A stretch of 60,005 nucleotides of DNA from Nostocaceae cyanobacterium. GTDB lineage: Bacteria > Cyanobacteriota > Cyanobacteriia > Cyanobacteriales > Nostocaceae. Below the pieces are notes generated by a model. The model had not been told where the DNA came from. It saw only the letters and a program-made list of their open reading frames with translations, and ran no database searches. The stretch is taken from NCBI GenBank assembly GCA_030065825.1, contig JASJCY010000020.1, positions 1 to 60,005 on the forward strand, read 5' to 3'. Shown here piece after piece: positions 1-7,735 of the stretch. The stretch's first letter is position 1. Every line of letters starts with the position of its first letter. Both the position numbers and the translations under genes were made by a program.

Positions 1-174
1 CTAAGCAACCTCGCTATGCTCAGTCGCTTTGAGGGAGGGGATTCCAACACCTTGCGATGCTGGTTTTCTGCTTCGTCCTGTGCCAACTAGAGTATCGCGT
101 GTGATACTCCCCGTCGCTTCCAGTCCACAGACGTTATAAAGAGTGAAAACCGCTATAGAAAATTTAACTAATGT
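1..174 (-). pseudogene. C-terminal remnant of a TnpB-type transposon nuclease
   Basis: On the minus strand a frame stays open from base 174 down to a TAG whose complement is bases 1-3. The preceding in-frame stop is at 175-177. The peptide has a Cys-Gly-x-Glu-Ala-Thr-Gly stretch and then a Ser/Lys/Arg-rich tail. That resembles the loosely conserved tail after the zinc finger in cyanobacterial IS200/IS605-type TnpB proteins. Nothing of the RuvC core is present, so this is at most a relic. A 7-bp inverted repeat (90-96 with 103-109, 6-base loop) lies inside it and could be part of an old right end or omega RNA. The identification rests on the tail alone. Confidence 0.35.
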
Positions 175-688
175 TTAATAATTATTATGTTTGTGATAAC
201 TTGCACGATTTTCAAGAAGAGCCAGATGTCCCTATATTCTGGTTACCAGCGTGACGCTGGTAACTAGGGGAGTTGAGGCTTTGCCTCATGGTTATCCTTT
301 TTGGAAGTGCAAATTGTTAGATGTTTTATACTCTTTGTGGAAAAAACCGTAATTGTAACACCATCAGCAAAAAAGTTAATTATCTACGCAGTAGGTAAAA
401 GAATTTGACTATATTCCCAAAGAATACTGAACTAATAACATTAATTTTTAGTAATAAATTTTTTGTGACCTAGTAAGAACACGGTAGTCAAATAAATTAC
501 CGTAATTACAGAATATAGAAATGCAACCAGTGTTTTTTATAAATAATCAATCAAGACGCCAAATCTAGCGTCTATAAGAACTTTATCCTGTCTTGTATTT
601 TTCTATTCAAGTTAAATCAGGCAGGTTAAAAATGTTTAAAGAGTATATTACACAACAAATTCATTGATTACAGAAAAGGAATAGTAGT
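175..688. other. Gene-free leader of hmpF with one dispersed palindrome
   Basis: No open frame of note. A perfect 10-bp inverted repeat with a 3-base loop lies at 242-264 (arms 242-251 and 255-264), followed by a short GAGGC/GCCTC palindrome near 276-288. Both belong to the dispersed repeat type seen between many genes here. The rest is AT-rich and presumably holds the hmpF promoter, but I cannot place a convincing -35/-10 pair. Confidence 0.5.
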
Positions 689-2407
689 GTGCTGTATTTA
701 GCAGAAGTACAAAAGCCTAGAATAGGTGGATTCATCAGTGGAGTTGGTAAAACGGAACTAAAATTGCTAGCTTCTCAGCAAAACGATCAAAGTTGGAGTC
801 CGGCTGGAGATGAGGTGGTAACATCTGATGAAGCGGGTAAATTAAATGATGGTGCCCTGGTGCTGATTGAGTTGACTTCCAACCGTCAAGTGCAGCGACT
901 TCAAGAAGCGGGACGTCCCTTGGTGAATATTTTGCAAAATTTATCTCGCCAAGTGGAAAAATTGAAGTTGAAAGAAGAAGAGATCGATCAATGGAAGCAA
1001 TCACTCACCTTTCAGGCTCAGGAGTTTAATCAGCGGGAAATCGAAATCGATGCTCGCTTAGAAGAGTTACAAAATATCGAGGATGAGTTTCAACGTCTAG
1101 AAACACAAAAGCAGGAATTTGAAGCACAACGTCAGGAAATTGAAGAACTGCAAAAGGAACTTGAACGCAAAAATCAGGAGTTAGAAGGAGCCTGGGAGCA
1201 TTTGCGGGGAGAGCAACGTCGCTTAGAGGAATCTCTTCAGGCTGGAAAAGTAGTGGATGAGGAGCAAAGTCGGCAATTAAATGAGTTGCTCGATCGCCTT
1301 TCTCATAGTGTTGCTCCCACAGATACAGTACGGGAACAGCTAAATCTGGCATTTGAAATGGTAGAGAACCAGCAAGCTATTCTCAACCCCCATTGGCAAC
1401 AGTTGGAGGAGCAAAAACATTCAGTTGACGAACAGCAAGCACAAGTCTATCGTCTATCAACAGAATTCTCCCAGGGTCAACAGGAGTGGGAACAAGCTCA
1501 AAATGCTCTGGCACAGCAAACAGCAGAGTTGAAAGTGAATATAAACACTCTCCACAGTAAAAAAGAATATGCCCAGTTCCTTGAAGTACAACTGCAACGT
1601 CAACAAGAGTTATACGAGCAGATTCAATCTTTAGGTGTTACCCCTGATGATGTGGTTTTCAGCCAATCAGTTGATGTGGAAGCTTTAGAGAATATGCCTC
1701 TACAAGAACTGCAAAAAACTGTACAAGAGTTCCAGGAGAAGTTGGAAATAGATTCTAGTTTTGTCCACGATCAGGAACAAGAACTAATATACAAACAAAA
1801 AGACATAGATGAACTGCAAACAAAGATTTCCCAAGCATCTGATGGGGAACGTAGTGGACTAGAAACCGAACTAGCAGATGAAAAAGACCACTACCAGATG
1901 CTAAACAAAACCTTGGAAGGACAGCGTCGTCACCTACTGGAACAAAAGGAAATTTTCAAGCAACACCAAGCAGTGTTAATGCGGCGACAAGGTATTTCCT
2001 CTGAAGCTCAGCAAATAGACCTTAAACCAATTATTGCCCAAATTGAAACCTACAAACAACAACATTTAGAAGAATTGCAAAAGCTAGAAGAAGAAATAAA
2101 GCACATGGGTTCTAGCATTGAGCAAGGGCAGGAAATAATTAACAATCTTACCCAAGAACAGGAAAACAAGCGCCAAGAACTACAATCTCTAGAGGAAAAC
2201 TTGCTCTCCCATCGCCGAACAACCACTGAAGCTTGGGGTAGGCTAAATCTTTATCAAGAAGCACTACAACCAATTCAAGATGCATTGGATGGTTTACGGC
2301 ATAATTTGCAACAAATAGCTGAATCCTTAGAAAAAGTCCAGGAAACTGGCGATTTTCATCTCCAAACTCTCAATGAGATGCGCGAGAATCTGTTGACGCT
2401 CTTGTGA
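689..2407 (+). CDS. hmpF: HmpF-like coiled-coil pilus motility protein
   Basis: A 572-residue soluble protein with a short globular N-terminus (about residues 1-75, starting Leu-Tyr-Leu-Ala-Glu-Val) and then almost continuous heptad-rich coiled coil to about residue 545. The N-terminal block, with its Gln-Arg-Leu-Gln-Glu-Ala-Gly-Arg-Pro-Leu stretch, and the overall build match HmpF. In Nostoc punctiforme HmpF is needed for type IV pilus function and gliding of hormogonia. The start is GTG at 689, supported by an AAAAGGA ribosome site at 674-680; no ATG fits the conserved N-terminus. No hmp chemotaxis-like genes are visible nearby, so the gene is probably transcribed alone. The coiled coil alone would not prove the family; the N-terminal block carries the call. 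Confidence 0.82.
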   Translation: MLYLAEVQKPRIGGFISGVGKTELKLLASQQNDQSWSPAGDEVVTSDEAGKLNDGALVLIELTSNRQVQRLQEAGRPLVNILQNLSRQVEKLKLKEEEIDQWKQSLTFQAQEFNQREIEIDARLEELQNIEDEFQRLETQKQEFEAQRQEIEELQKELERKNQELEGAWEHLRGEQRRLEESLQAGKVVDEEQSRQLNELLDRLSHSVAPTDTVREQLNLAFEMVENQQAILNPHWQQLEEQKHSVDEQQAQVYRLSTEFSQGQQEWEQAQNALAQQTAELKVNINTLHSKKEYAQFLEVQLQRQQELYEQIQSLGVTPDDVVFSQSVDVEALENMPLQELQKTVQEFQEKLEIDSSFVHDQEQELIYKQKDIDELQTKISQASDGERSGLETELADEKDHYQMLNKTLEGQRRHLLEQKEIFKQHQAVLMRRQGISSEAQQIDLKPIIAQIETYKQQHLEELQKLEEEIKHMGSSIEQGQEIINNLTQEQENKRQELQSLEENLLSHRRTTTEAWGRLNLYQEALQPIQDALDGLRHNLQQIAESLEKVQETGDFHLQTLNEMRENLLTLL

Positions 2408-2695
2408 TTTCTAATCCCTCGTTACTGGTTCCTAGTCGTACTCGTTCCTAGCCTCTGGCTGGGAACCGATTTAAGGAGGCTCTGTCTCCAAGCTAGATTC
2501 GACGAAGCAAAGCCTCCACAATCACATTCTCAGGCAGAGTTTTGTAACCACAGTAAGCTAGATTAAAGGCAAAGCCTCCACAATCACATTCTCAGGCAGA
2601 GTCTTGTAACCACACAATATATATATCAAAGGCAGAGCCTCCACAAGGACGTTCCCAGACTCTGGCTGGGAACGAGAGTAGGGTAAGGGGGTTCT
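2408..2695. repeat. Cluster of dispersed palindromic repeats downstream of hmpF
   Basis: Several short units recur here: a CTGGCTGGGAACG-type hairpin (about 2448-2470 and 2650-2675) and purine-rich units with AGGCAGAGCCTCCACAA-type cores (about 2500-2650). A 65-base segment around 2515-2570 recurs almost unchanged at 2571-2625. The same units recur at 7310-7525, 10995-11110, 21195-21350, 32765-32855 and 38459-38545. Their palindromic cores would form stem-loops in RNA and may end the hmpF transcript. No coding sequence is seen. Confidence 0.7.
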
Positions 2696-2703
2696 GTAGT
2701 GCG

Positions 2704-2963
2704 GGGAATGGTAAATTTTTGTAAAAAATGCCAAAAAAGTGCCTGCTTTTAGAAAGTCCTCGAAATTATTGAGAATCTTGTCATCACGACAACGAGATTT
2801 TAAGCTTTGCAGCCTGTGTTTTTGTGTTAAAATGGAGTAGTCGTTGGTTCACCCTGCGATTTTTTATGTCATGATTTGTTGACACTTTAAATAAGGTAAT
2901 TTCATGACATGTACCATAACTAGTAATTTTTGTGAATTGATAAGTCAGTGCTTGCGCGATCGC
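2704..2963. repeat. First copy of a duplicated 279-bp non-coding unit
   Basis: About 260 bases that recur at 2983-3241 with an offset of 278-279. The stretch near 2740-2840 is almost identical in both copies. It contains an imperfect stem-loop (AATCT ... AGATT around a TGTC/GACA inner stem, near 2772-2802) and a 7-bp inverted repeat GTCATGA/TCATGAC (2868-2874 and 2902-2908). A TTGACA hexamer sits inside that inverted repeat at about 2879. No open frame is shared by the two copies. It could be a non-coding RNA gene, a small mobile unit, or simply a tandem duplication. Confidence 0.7.
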
Positions 2964-2982
2964 ATTTCGGGAATCTGAGCCT

Positions 2983-3241
2983 GGGAATGTTAAATTTTGG
3001 TTAAAAATTCAAAAAAGTGCCTGCTTTTAGAAAGTCCTCAAAATTATTGAGAATCTTGTCATCACGACAACGAGATTTTAAGCTTTGCAGCCTGTGTTTT
3101 TGTGTTAAAATGGAGTAGTAGTTGCTTTACCCTGGAATTTTTTATGTCATGATTTGTTGACACTTTAAATAAGGTAATTTCATGACATGTACCGTAAGTA
3201 TTAATCTTTGCGAAGTGATAAGTCAGGACTTGCGTGATCGC
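2983..3241. repeat. Second copy of the duplicated non-coding unit
   Basis: Direct repeat of 2704-2963. The imperfect stem-loop, the GTCATGA/TCATGAC pair (3146-3152 and 3180-3186) and the TTGACA hexamer are kept. Differences cluster at the left end, around 3118-3137, and right of the inverted repeat. The uneven spread suggests that the middle is what is conserved, although recent duplication with gene conversion would look similar. Confidence 0.7.
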
Positions 3242-3257
3242 TCATTAATAACTACTC

Positions 3258-3362
3258 ATACCAATTTACATTCAAAATCGTAATGCGCGAAATTCCCATT
3301 TCCAACTCCACCAATCCCGAATACCGATTTTGAGAGTTACGTTTTAGAACGCGGATTGGTAT
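3258..3362. repeat. Palindromic MITE-like element with ATACCAAT ends
   Basis: About 105 bases bounded by ATACCAAT (3258-3265) and its complement ATTGGTAT (3355-3362), with an inner inverted pair CAAAATCG/CGATTTTG. It carries no gene. It sits just downstream of the stop of the next gene, which reads on the minus strand, so it may also act in transcript ending. Confidence 0.55.
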
Positions 3363-3372
3363 CACTACTGAC

Positions 3373-4239
3373 TTAGTTTTGATAAAACGAATTTATTTTT
3401 TCATACCAAGTTCCGTGCAATTTACATAATTTTTCCGTATTCAAATCTATTCCAATATATGGTGAAAAATCATCTTCTTTTCGTCCCTCTTCAAAATCAG
3501 CAATATATTTGCTGATACTATGTTTTGGAGAACCTATAATTTGATGAATTTTTTCGGGGCTAATGCCTTGATAATGTAATGCCAATACCAGATATACTTT
3601 ACCTTTGCTAATTAATTTTGGTTCCCGAAGATAGCGATAGGGACGTAAAATATACCAGGGCATTGTAGAGGATAATTTGGCTTTTTTGAGAGATAATCCA
3701 ACCCTTGCAGAGCTAAAAATTTGATGATTCTGGTAATTTTTAAAGTTTTCTGTTTTTGTTTTTTGTAAATATATGATATTCTCTTCATCCCAAGCAATTC
3801 TACATGCTATTTTTTCATCGAGTTGAGAGACATTTTCAGATTCAGTTGCAGCGAGTAAATTATCAACACACAGGGAAGGACCACAAATCAAACTACCGTC
3901 AGCTTTTTCAATAGTGCGAATCAAAATTGAGCAGTACATAGTGGTATCTCCGAAGGTTAAGTCGAGTCCTTTAAAGCTTCCACCTTTGTATTTACCTCCG
4001 TGACGGTGAAAATACCAGCGTCCAAATTCTTGTTGCAATTTATCTTGGTGACTAAATACATCTGGATGTTCTTGTGCATAACAATAAAATTCGATTTCTA
4101 CAAGTCGATATTTTTCATTTTTTGCTATTAAGTTGTAATTATTTAGTAATTCTTGGGCAATGAGACTAAACCAATTTTCTGTACTTCCTATTTTTGATAG
4201 ATTATTTGGTTTTTGTAAAATTTCAAGCAAGTTCAACAT
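3373..4239 (-). CDS. Conserved hypothetical protein with some likeness to methyladenine glycosylase folds
   Basis: I do not recognise a named family. The protein is 288 residues from the ATG at 4239, which has a GGAG site ten bases upstream; a TTG at 4260 would add seven residues and is less likely. The N-terminal two thirds contain an Arg-Leu-Val-Glu-Ile-Glu-Phe-Tyr strand, a His-rich block, Trp-Tyr-Phe-His-Arg, a Gly-Leu-Asp-Leu-Thr-Phe-Gly loop, Ile-Leu-Ile-Arg-Thr-Ile-Glu and Cys-Gly-Pro-Ser-Leu-Cys. The order and spacing recall alkyladenine (MPG-type) DNA glycosylases, which carry a similar Glu-x-Glu-x-Tyr ... Leu-Ile-Arg-x-x-Glu pattern. This is an eye comparison only. The C-terminal 80 residues look like a separate helical part. 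It is flanked by repeats on both sides and is not in an operon. Confidence 0.7.
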   Translation of the reverse strand: MLNLLEILQKPNNLSKIGSTENWFSLIAQELLNNYNLIAKNEKYRLVEIEFYCYAQEHPDVFSHQDKLQQEFGRWYFHRHGGKYKGGSFKGLDLTFGDTTMYCSILIRTIEKADGSLICGPSLCVDNLLAATESENVSQLDEKIACRIAWDEENIIYLQKTKTENFKNYQNHQIFSSARVGLSLKKAKLSSTMPWYILRPYRYLREPKLISKGKVYLVLALHYQGISPEKIHQIIGSPKHSISKYIADFEEGRKEDDFSPYIGIDLNTEKLCKLHGTWYEKINSFYQN

Positions 4240-4260
4240 TATTGTTGTTCTCCAACACAA

Positions 4261-4491
4261 TTTATTTTCTGGCGTTGCTTAATCAAAATACAGCATTTTG
4301 CAAGTAAATGAGGTACAAAAATAATTTATAAAACTATTGTGGGATGGGCATCCTTGCCCGTCCAATTGTACCTCATCAAGATGAAATATGCTGTATGAAT
4401 CGTAGAGACGTTGTATTGCAACGTCTGGAAGAGATTTTTCGCGTTTTATAATAATTACAGTTATAATTCATTGCAAAATTCAGCAACATTT
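4261..4491. other. Gene-free stretch with two dispersed hairpins
   Basis: Contains a GGGATGGGCATCC-type palindrome (about 4341-4356) and an AGACGTTG ... CAACGTCT hairpin (about 4405-4425). The second is also found at 25020-25046. No frame longer than a few dozen codons with a ribosome site was seen. Confidence 0.5.
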
Positions 4492-4740
4492 AAGCTGTTT
4501 TGTTTTTAATTTGTATTATTGGGCAGTCAGGGATGTCTATCCCAGAATAAGACCTAAGCTGTTTTGTTTTTAATTTGTATTATTGGGCAGTCAGGGATGT
4601 CTATCCCAGAATAAGACCTAAGCTGTTTTGTTTTTAATTTGTATTATTGGGCAGTCAGGGATGTCTATCCCACAATAACATCTAATTTGTTTTGTTTTTA
4701 ATTTGTATTATTGGGCAGGCAGGGATGTCTACCCCATTAT
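4492..4740. repeat. Four-copy tandem array of a 64-bp non-coding unit
   Basis: Units start at 4492, 4556, 4620 and 4684. Copies 1-3 are practically identical; copy 4 has changes (AATTTG for AAGCTG at its start, and GGCAGG in the core). Each unit holds the hairpin GGGAT-GTCT-ATCCC. There are no spacers of differing sequence, so this is not a CRISPR array. A non-coding RNA made in several tandem units, a protein binding array or neutral slippage are all possible. Confidence 0.8.
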
Positions 4741-4892
4741 AATATTCTTGATATTTTAAATTGGGAAAAATGACATTAAAGATTCAAAAATTAAAAAGAA
4801 AAAGGTTTGATAACATTGGTGCGTTAGGCTAAAGTCATAACGCACCCTACATTTTCAGAGTTCAGGTTTTGAAGTAAAGATAAAAATATTGC
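4741..4892. other. Short gene-free stretch with a TAACGCACC hairpin
   Basis: A GGTGCGTTA ... TAACGCACC inverted repeat lies at about 4819-4848, just downstream of the minus-strand ABC exporter stop. It is a dispersed repeat of this genome type and a plausible transcript end. Confidence 0.4.
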
Positions 4893-6521
4893 TCAAGGGC
4901 GAAAATCTTTGTCATATTCAAGTTGACCATAGTCGAGTTTGATGATTCGGTCTGCTAAATGAAAATAGCGGTCATCATGACTAATTACTAGTACAGTTTT
5001 GCCTGTATCCCGCAGATGTGGTAATAATTGACAGTAGAAGCTTTCCTTAAACATGGGGTCTTGGTCAGCTGCCCATTCATCAAATAGATAAATTGGTCGA
5101 TCTTCTAAGTAAGCTGTGAGCAAAGCCAGTCGTTTACGCTGTCCTTGGGAAAGTGCGGTGGTAGAAAGTTTGCCATTTTTGACTTTAACTTTTCGTTCTA
5201 GTTGAAGTAGTTGTAGATATTTTTGAGCTTGGGTATCTAAATTGGTATTTTCTAATCCTAATAGGTCTTCAAATAAGTAGAAGTCTGAGAAAACTACCGA
5301 AAAATGTTGGCGATACCACTCTCGATTTTGTTCTGTAATTGGCTGTCCATCAAAAATAATTTCTCCAGCTTCGGGGATGTAAAGTCCAGTAATAAGTTTA
5401 GCAAGGGTAGATTTTCCACTACCATTTCCCCCAACAATAAAAATTAGTTCTTGAGGAGCAAATTGTAAACTTATCGGACCGAGGATAAAGTTGTTTGTTT
5501 GTTCTTCTGTGTGGTAAGTATGAGTTACACCGTTGAGTTGTAAGTCATGCCAAGAAGACTTATATTGGGGTGGAATTTTTACTACTTCAGCTCGACTAGC
5601 TAGGGATAAACCCAGGGATTCAATTTTTGCCAATGCAATGCTAGCTCGGCTAAACAGGGGAAGTTTGCTAATGATGTTGTCCATTGGTAACATCAAATAG
5701 GTGAAGGTTAAAATATAGCCCGAGAGAGTTTGGGGAGTAATTGGAAGTAGATTAGGCAGTAGGAAGATAACAAAACCAAGGGCAAAAAAGAATATCAATT
5801 GACCCCAACTAGAAGTTGTAGCAAAAAGAGTCAAGCCGTTAACGTTATGACGACGGAACATAGTAGCAGTTGATAGCAGTTTGTTTTCTAGGAAAACTTG
5901 ACGTCGTCGGTAATGCAGCTTGAGTTCCTTGATGCCTGTGGTGATAGAGCCTAGATGTTTAAATAATATATCTTGATCTTCACGAGCTAGGGCAAGCATT
6001 TTTTTGCCTCTGTTCAACAGCCATTGACAACTGCCAATTGCTACCACCGCTAGCCCAATTACCATCAGTATTACCAACCAGGATAACCAGGTGATGTAAA
6101 CCACACAGCCTAAGACAATCGCTAGATTGATAAACAGGAAAGGCATCTGATAAACCCCATTCGCAACCGCTTGCACGTCTTCTGTGAGGGTTGCCAAAAG
6201 TCGGGGATTTCCTAACTCTTCCAGATGGCTTAACTCAGAGGAGAGTATTTGCTGACTCAAGTCCATCCGTAATTGCAACACTGCATTCTGAGATAGACGA
6301 ATCAGCATTACTTGGGAAATAATACTGGTAATTAAAGCAACTATAGCTAGTCCGATAAAACCCCAAATTGTGGTTGCTAAAGATGAACCGGGATTAGTAG
6401 ATGCTGCACTGGCGATTAGGGCAATTAAACCAGCGCTACTACCACCACTCAGGAATCCGGTGAAAATGGCGATCGCCACCATTCCCCAAGCGGAACGTAA
6501 AAGAAAATAAATCAAATTCAT
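4893..6521 (-). CDS. ABC exporter, fused permease and ATPase (SyrD/PvdE-like)
   Basis: A 542-residue half-transporter with six predicted membrane helices in residues 1-290 and an ATPase domain from about 330. Walker A (Gly-Gly-Asn-Gly-Ser-Gly-Lys-Ser-Thr) is near residue 364, a Leu-Ser-Gln-Gly-Gln signature near 454, and Walker B with Phe-Asp-Glu-Trp near 478. The short ATPase and the Trp after the Walker B Glu fit the cyclic-peptide exporter group (SyrD, PvdE). Those proteins move peptides or siderophore precursors out of the cytoplasm as homodimers. Its promoter-side neighbour on the same strand, 125 bases upstream, is a CDP-alcohol phosphotransferase. Co-transcription suggests a lipid or lipid-linked cargo here rather than a peptide; that is inference. 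Confidence 0.85.
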   Translation of the reverse strand: MNLIYFLLRSAWGMVAIAIFTGFLSGGSSAGLIALIASAASTNPGSSLATTIWGFIGLAIVALITSIISQVMLIRLSQNAVLQLRMDLSQQILSSELSHLEELGNPRLLATLTEDVQAVANGVYQMPFLFINLAIVLGCVVYITWLSWLVILMVIGLAVVAIGSCQWLLNRGKKMLALAREDQDILFKHLGSITTGIKELKLHYRRRQVFLENKLLSTATMFRRHNVNGLTLFATTSSWGQLIFFFALGFVIFLLPNLLPITPQTLSGYILTFTYLMLPMDNIISKLPLFSRASIALAKIESLGLSLASRAEVVKIPPQYKSSWHDLQLNGVTHTYHTEEQTNNFILGPISLQFAPQELIFIVGGNGSGKSTLAKLITGLYIPEAGEIIFDGQPITEQNREWYRQHFSVVFSDFYLFEDLLGLENTNLDTQAQKYLQLLQLERKVKVKNGKLSTTALSQGQRKRLALLTAYLEDRPIYLFDEWAADQDPMFKESFYCQLLPHLRDTGKTVLVISHDDRYFHLADRIIKLDYGQLEYDKDFRP

Positions 6522-6587
6522 GTTTCGCTGTCAGCCACTAGTACTCCACCAAGTAAACTATGCGGGGTTAATAATGAAAGAACAAAG

Positions 6588-6648
6588 TTTTTTCTCCCCC
6601 CTCTCCCCCCTCTTCCCCCTCTTCCCCCTCTTCCCCCTCTCTGCCTTT
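6588..6648. repeat. Pyrimidine tract of 9-bp CTTCCCCCT units
   Basis: About five copies of a CCCCTCTTC nonamer between the ABC exporter and the CDP-alcohol phosphotransferase. The same nonamer forms longer arrays at 24785-24937 (opposite orientation) and 32862-32997. Confidence 0.75.
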
Positions 6649-7279
6649 ACCCCGCAAAGTTGGTGTGGTGGACTACTAGTGAGCGGTATTGCCAAATTAC
6701 CCAGAGGGCAAAGGCTGGGGCACCAATGGTGGCTGCTGTTAAAAAGGGTACTAAAGAGTCCAGTATTACTACTATTGGAAATAAATAGAGTATGTCTTCA
6801 ATTTCAAAGCCAGACAACTTTGGTAGGGGGATTGCTGCTTTACTCTGGCGTTGTTCCATATTGTTATGCAAGAGAAAGATACAGGTAAATATGCAGGCAA
6901 CAGACAAACCGGAGATGATTCCCATCAACAATGCCCATAGACCAAGTTGGCTATTCCTCATGGCATAACCGATACCCACGAAAAATAAAGTATTGATAAT
7001 GGCGTCGCTGATGAGGTCGTATAAATAACCAAATTTACTGGTTTTACCACTAACACGGGCAAGTTCACCATCTGTGTGATCCAGAAAGTTGGATAATACA
7101 AATAGTCCTGCCCCAATATTATTCCAGGTAGGATTACCAACTGCCAATGCTGCTGCTGCGGACAATCCAGTTACCAATCGTACCGTGGTAAGATGATTGG
7201 GAGTGACCCAACTGTCTTGCAGAGGAAGAATTAGTCGGTAGGCAAGTTGAGCATCCCAAGGTTTAGTGGTCATAGTCAT
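6647..7279 (-). CDS. CDP-alcohol phosphotransferase, candidate phosphonolipid synthase
   Basis: A 210-residue integral membrane enzyme. The complete family signature D-x2-D-G-x2-A-R-x8-G-x3-D-x3-D is present, with Asp67, Asp70, Gly71, Ala74, Arg75, Gly84, Asp88 and Asp92. Such enzymes transfer a phospho-alcohol (or phosphonate) group from CMP to a lipid or polyol acceptor at the membrane. It lies upstream of the ABC exporter on the same strand and 4.8 kb from a nucleotidylyltransferase and AEP synthesis genes. In that setting CMP-AEP plus diacylglycerol is a sensible reaction, but phosphatidylglycerolphosphate or inositol chemistry cannot be excluded. The ORF opens with ATG-ACT-ATG, so the start may be two codons later. 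Confidence 0.85.
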   Translation of the reverse strand: MTMTTKPWDAQLAYRLILPLQDSWVTPNHLTTVRLVTGLSAAAALAVGNPTWNNIGAGLFVLSNFLDHTDGELARVSGKTSKFGYLYDLISDAIINTLFFVGIGYAMRNSQLGLWALLMGIISGLSVACIFTCIFLLHNNMEQRQSKAAIPLPKLSGFEIEDILYLFPIVVILDSLVPFLTAATIGAPAFALWVIWQYRSLVVHHTNFAG

Positions 7280-7735
7280 TTCAATTATCAGTTATCAGTT
7301 GCCTGGTTTTCTCTCGTTACAAGGTTTTACCTTGTAATGCGTATAGGGAGGCTTTGCCTCCAGACTGAATGGGAGGCAGAACCTCTCTATATGCGTTTTT
7401 TCTCGTTCCCTTCCTCGTTACAAGGTTTTACCTTGTAATGTATTTTAGGGAGGCTACACCTCCAAAATTAATGGGAGGCAGAGCCTCTCTATATGCGTTT
7501 CCAGGCTGAGCTTGGAAACGAGTTATTTGACCCAGTTAGTTAGGGGCACGGCGTTGGTAAAATTATTCTATATATTGATAAATTGGGGGATGCCGTGTCT
7601 ATAGTGGATCATTTATTTTTTTGGTGTTCCTTAAACTAGAATACCTGATGGACTTGTTAATGGAACATGAAAGATGTCTATGTTTTTTTAAAGTAAGATA
7701 TAATACATAGACTTTAAAATTCATTTTGCAGAAAC
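7280..7735. repeat. Gene-free stretch filled with dispersed palindromic repeats
   Basis: Two near copies of a unit holding TCGTTACAAGGTTTTACCTTGTAATG followed by a GGGAGGC ... GCCTCC hairpin (about 7312-7405 and 7402-7500), then a CCAGGCTGAGCTTGG-type hairpin (7501-7518). From 7525 to 7735 the DNA is AT-rich and presumably carries the promoter of the NACHT gene. No small gene seen. Confidence 0.65.

Noticed and set aside
4492-4740. CRISPR-like repeat array
   Set aside because: The units are directly joined and identical throughout, with no variable spacers, and no cas genes are near.
4492-4740. NsiR1 RNA array
   Set aside because: The arrangement is similar, but I do not recognise NsiR1 sequence and hetF is not the neighbour.
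4893-6521. The SyrD-type exporter as transporter of the NRPS-PKS product
   Set aside because: It lies 37 kb away on the other side of unrelated genes; its close partner is the CDP-alcohol phosphotransferase.
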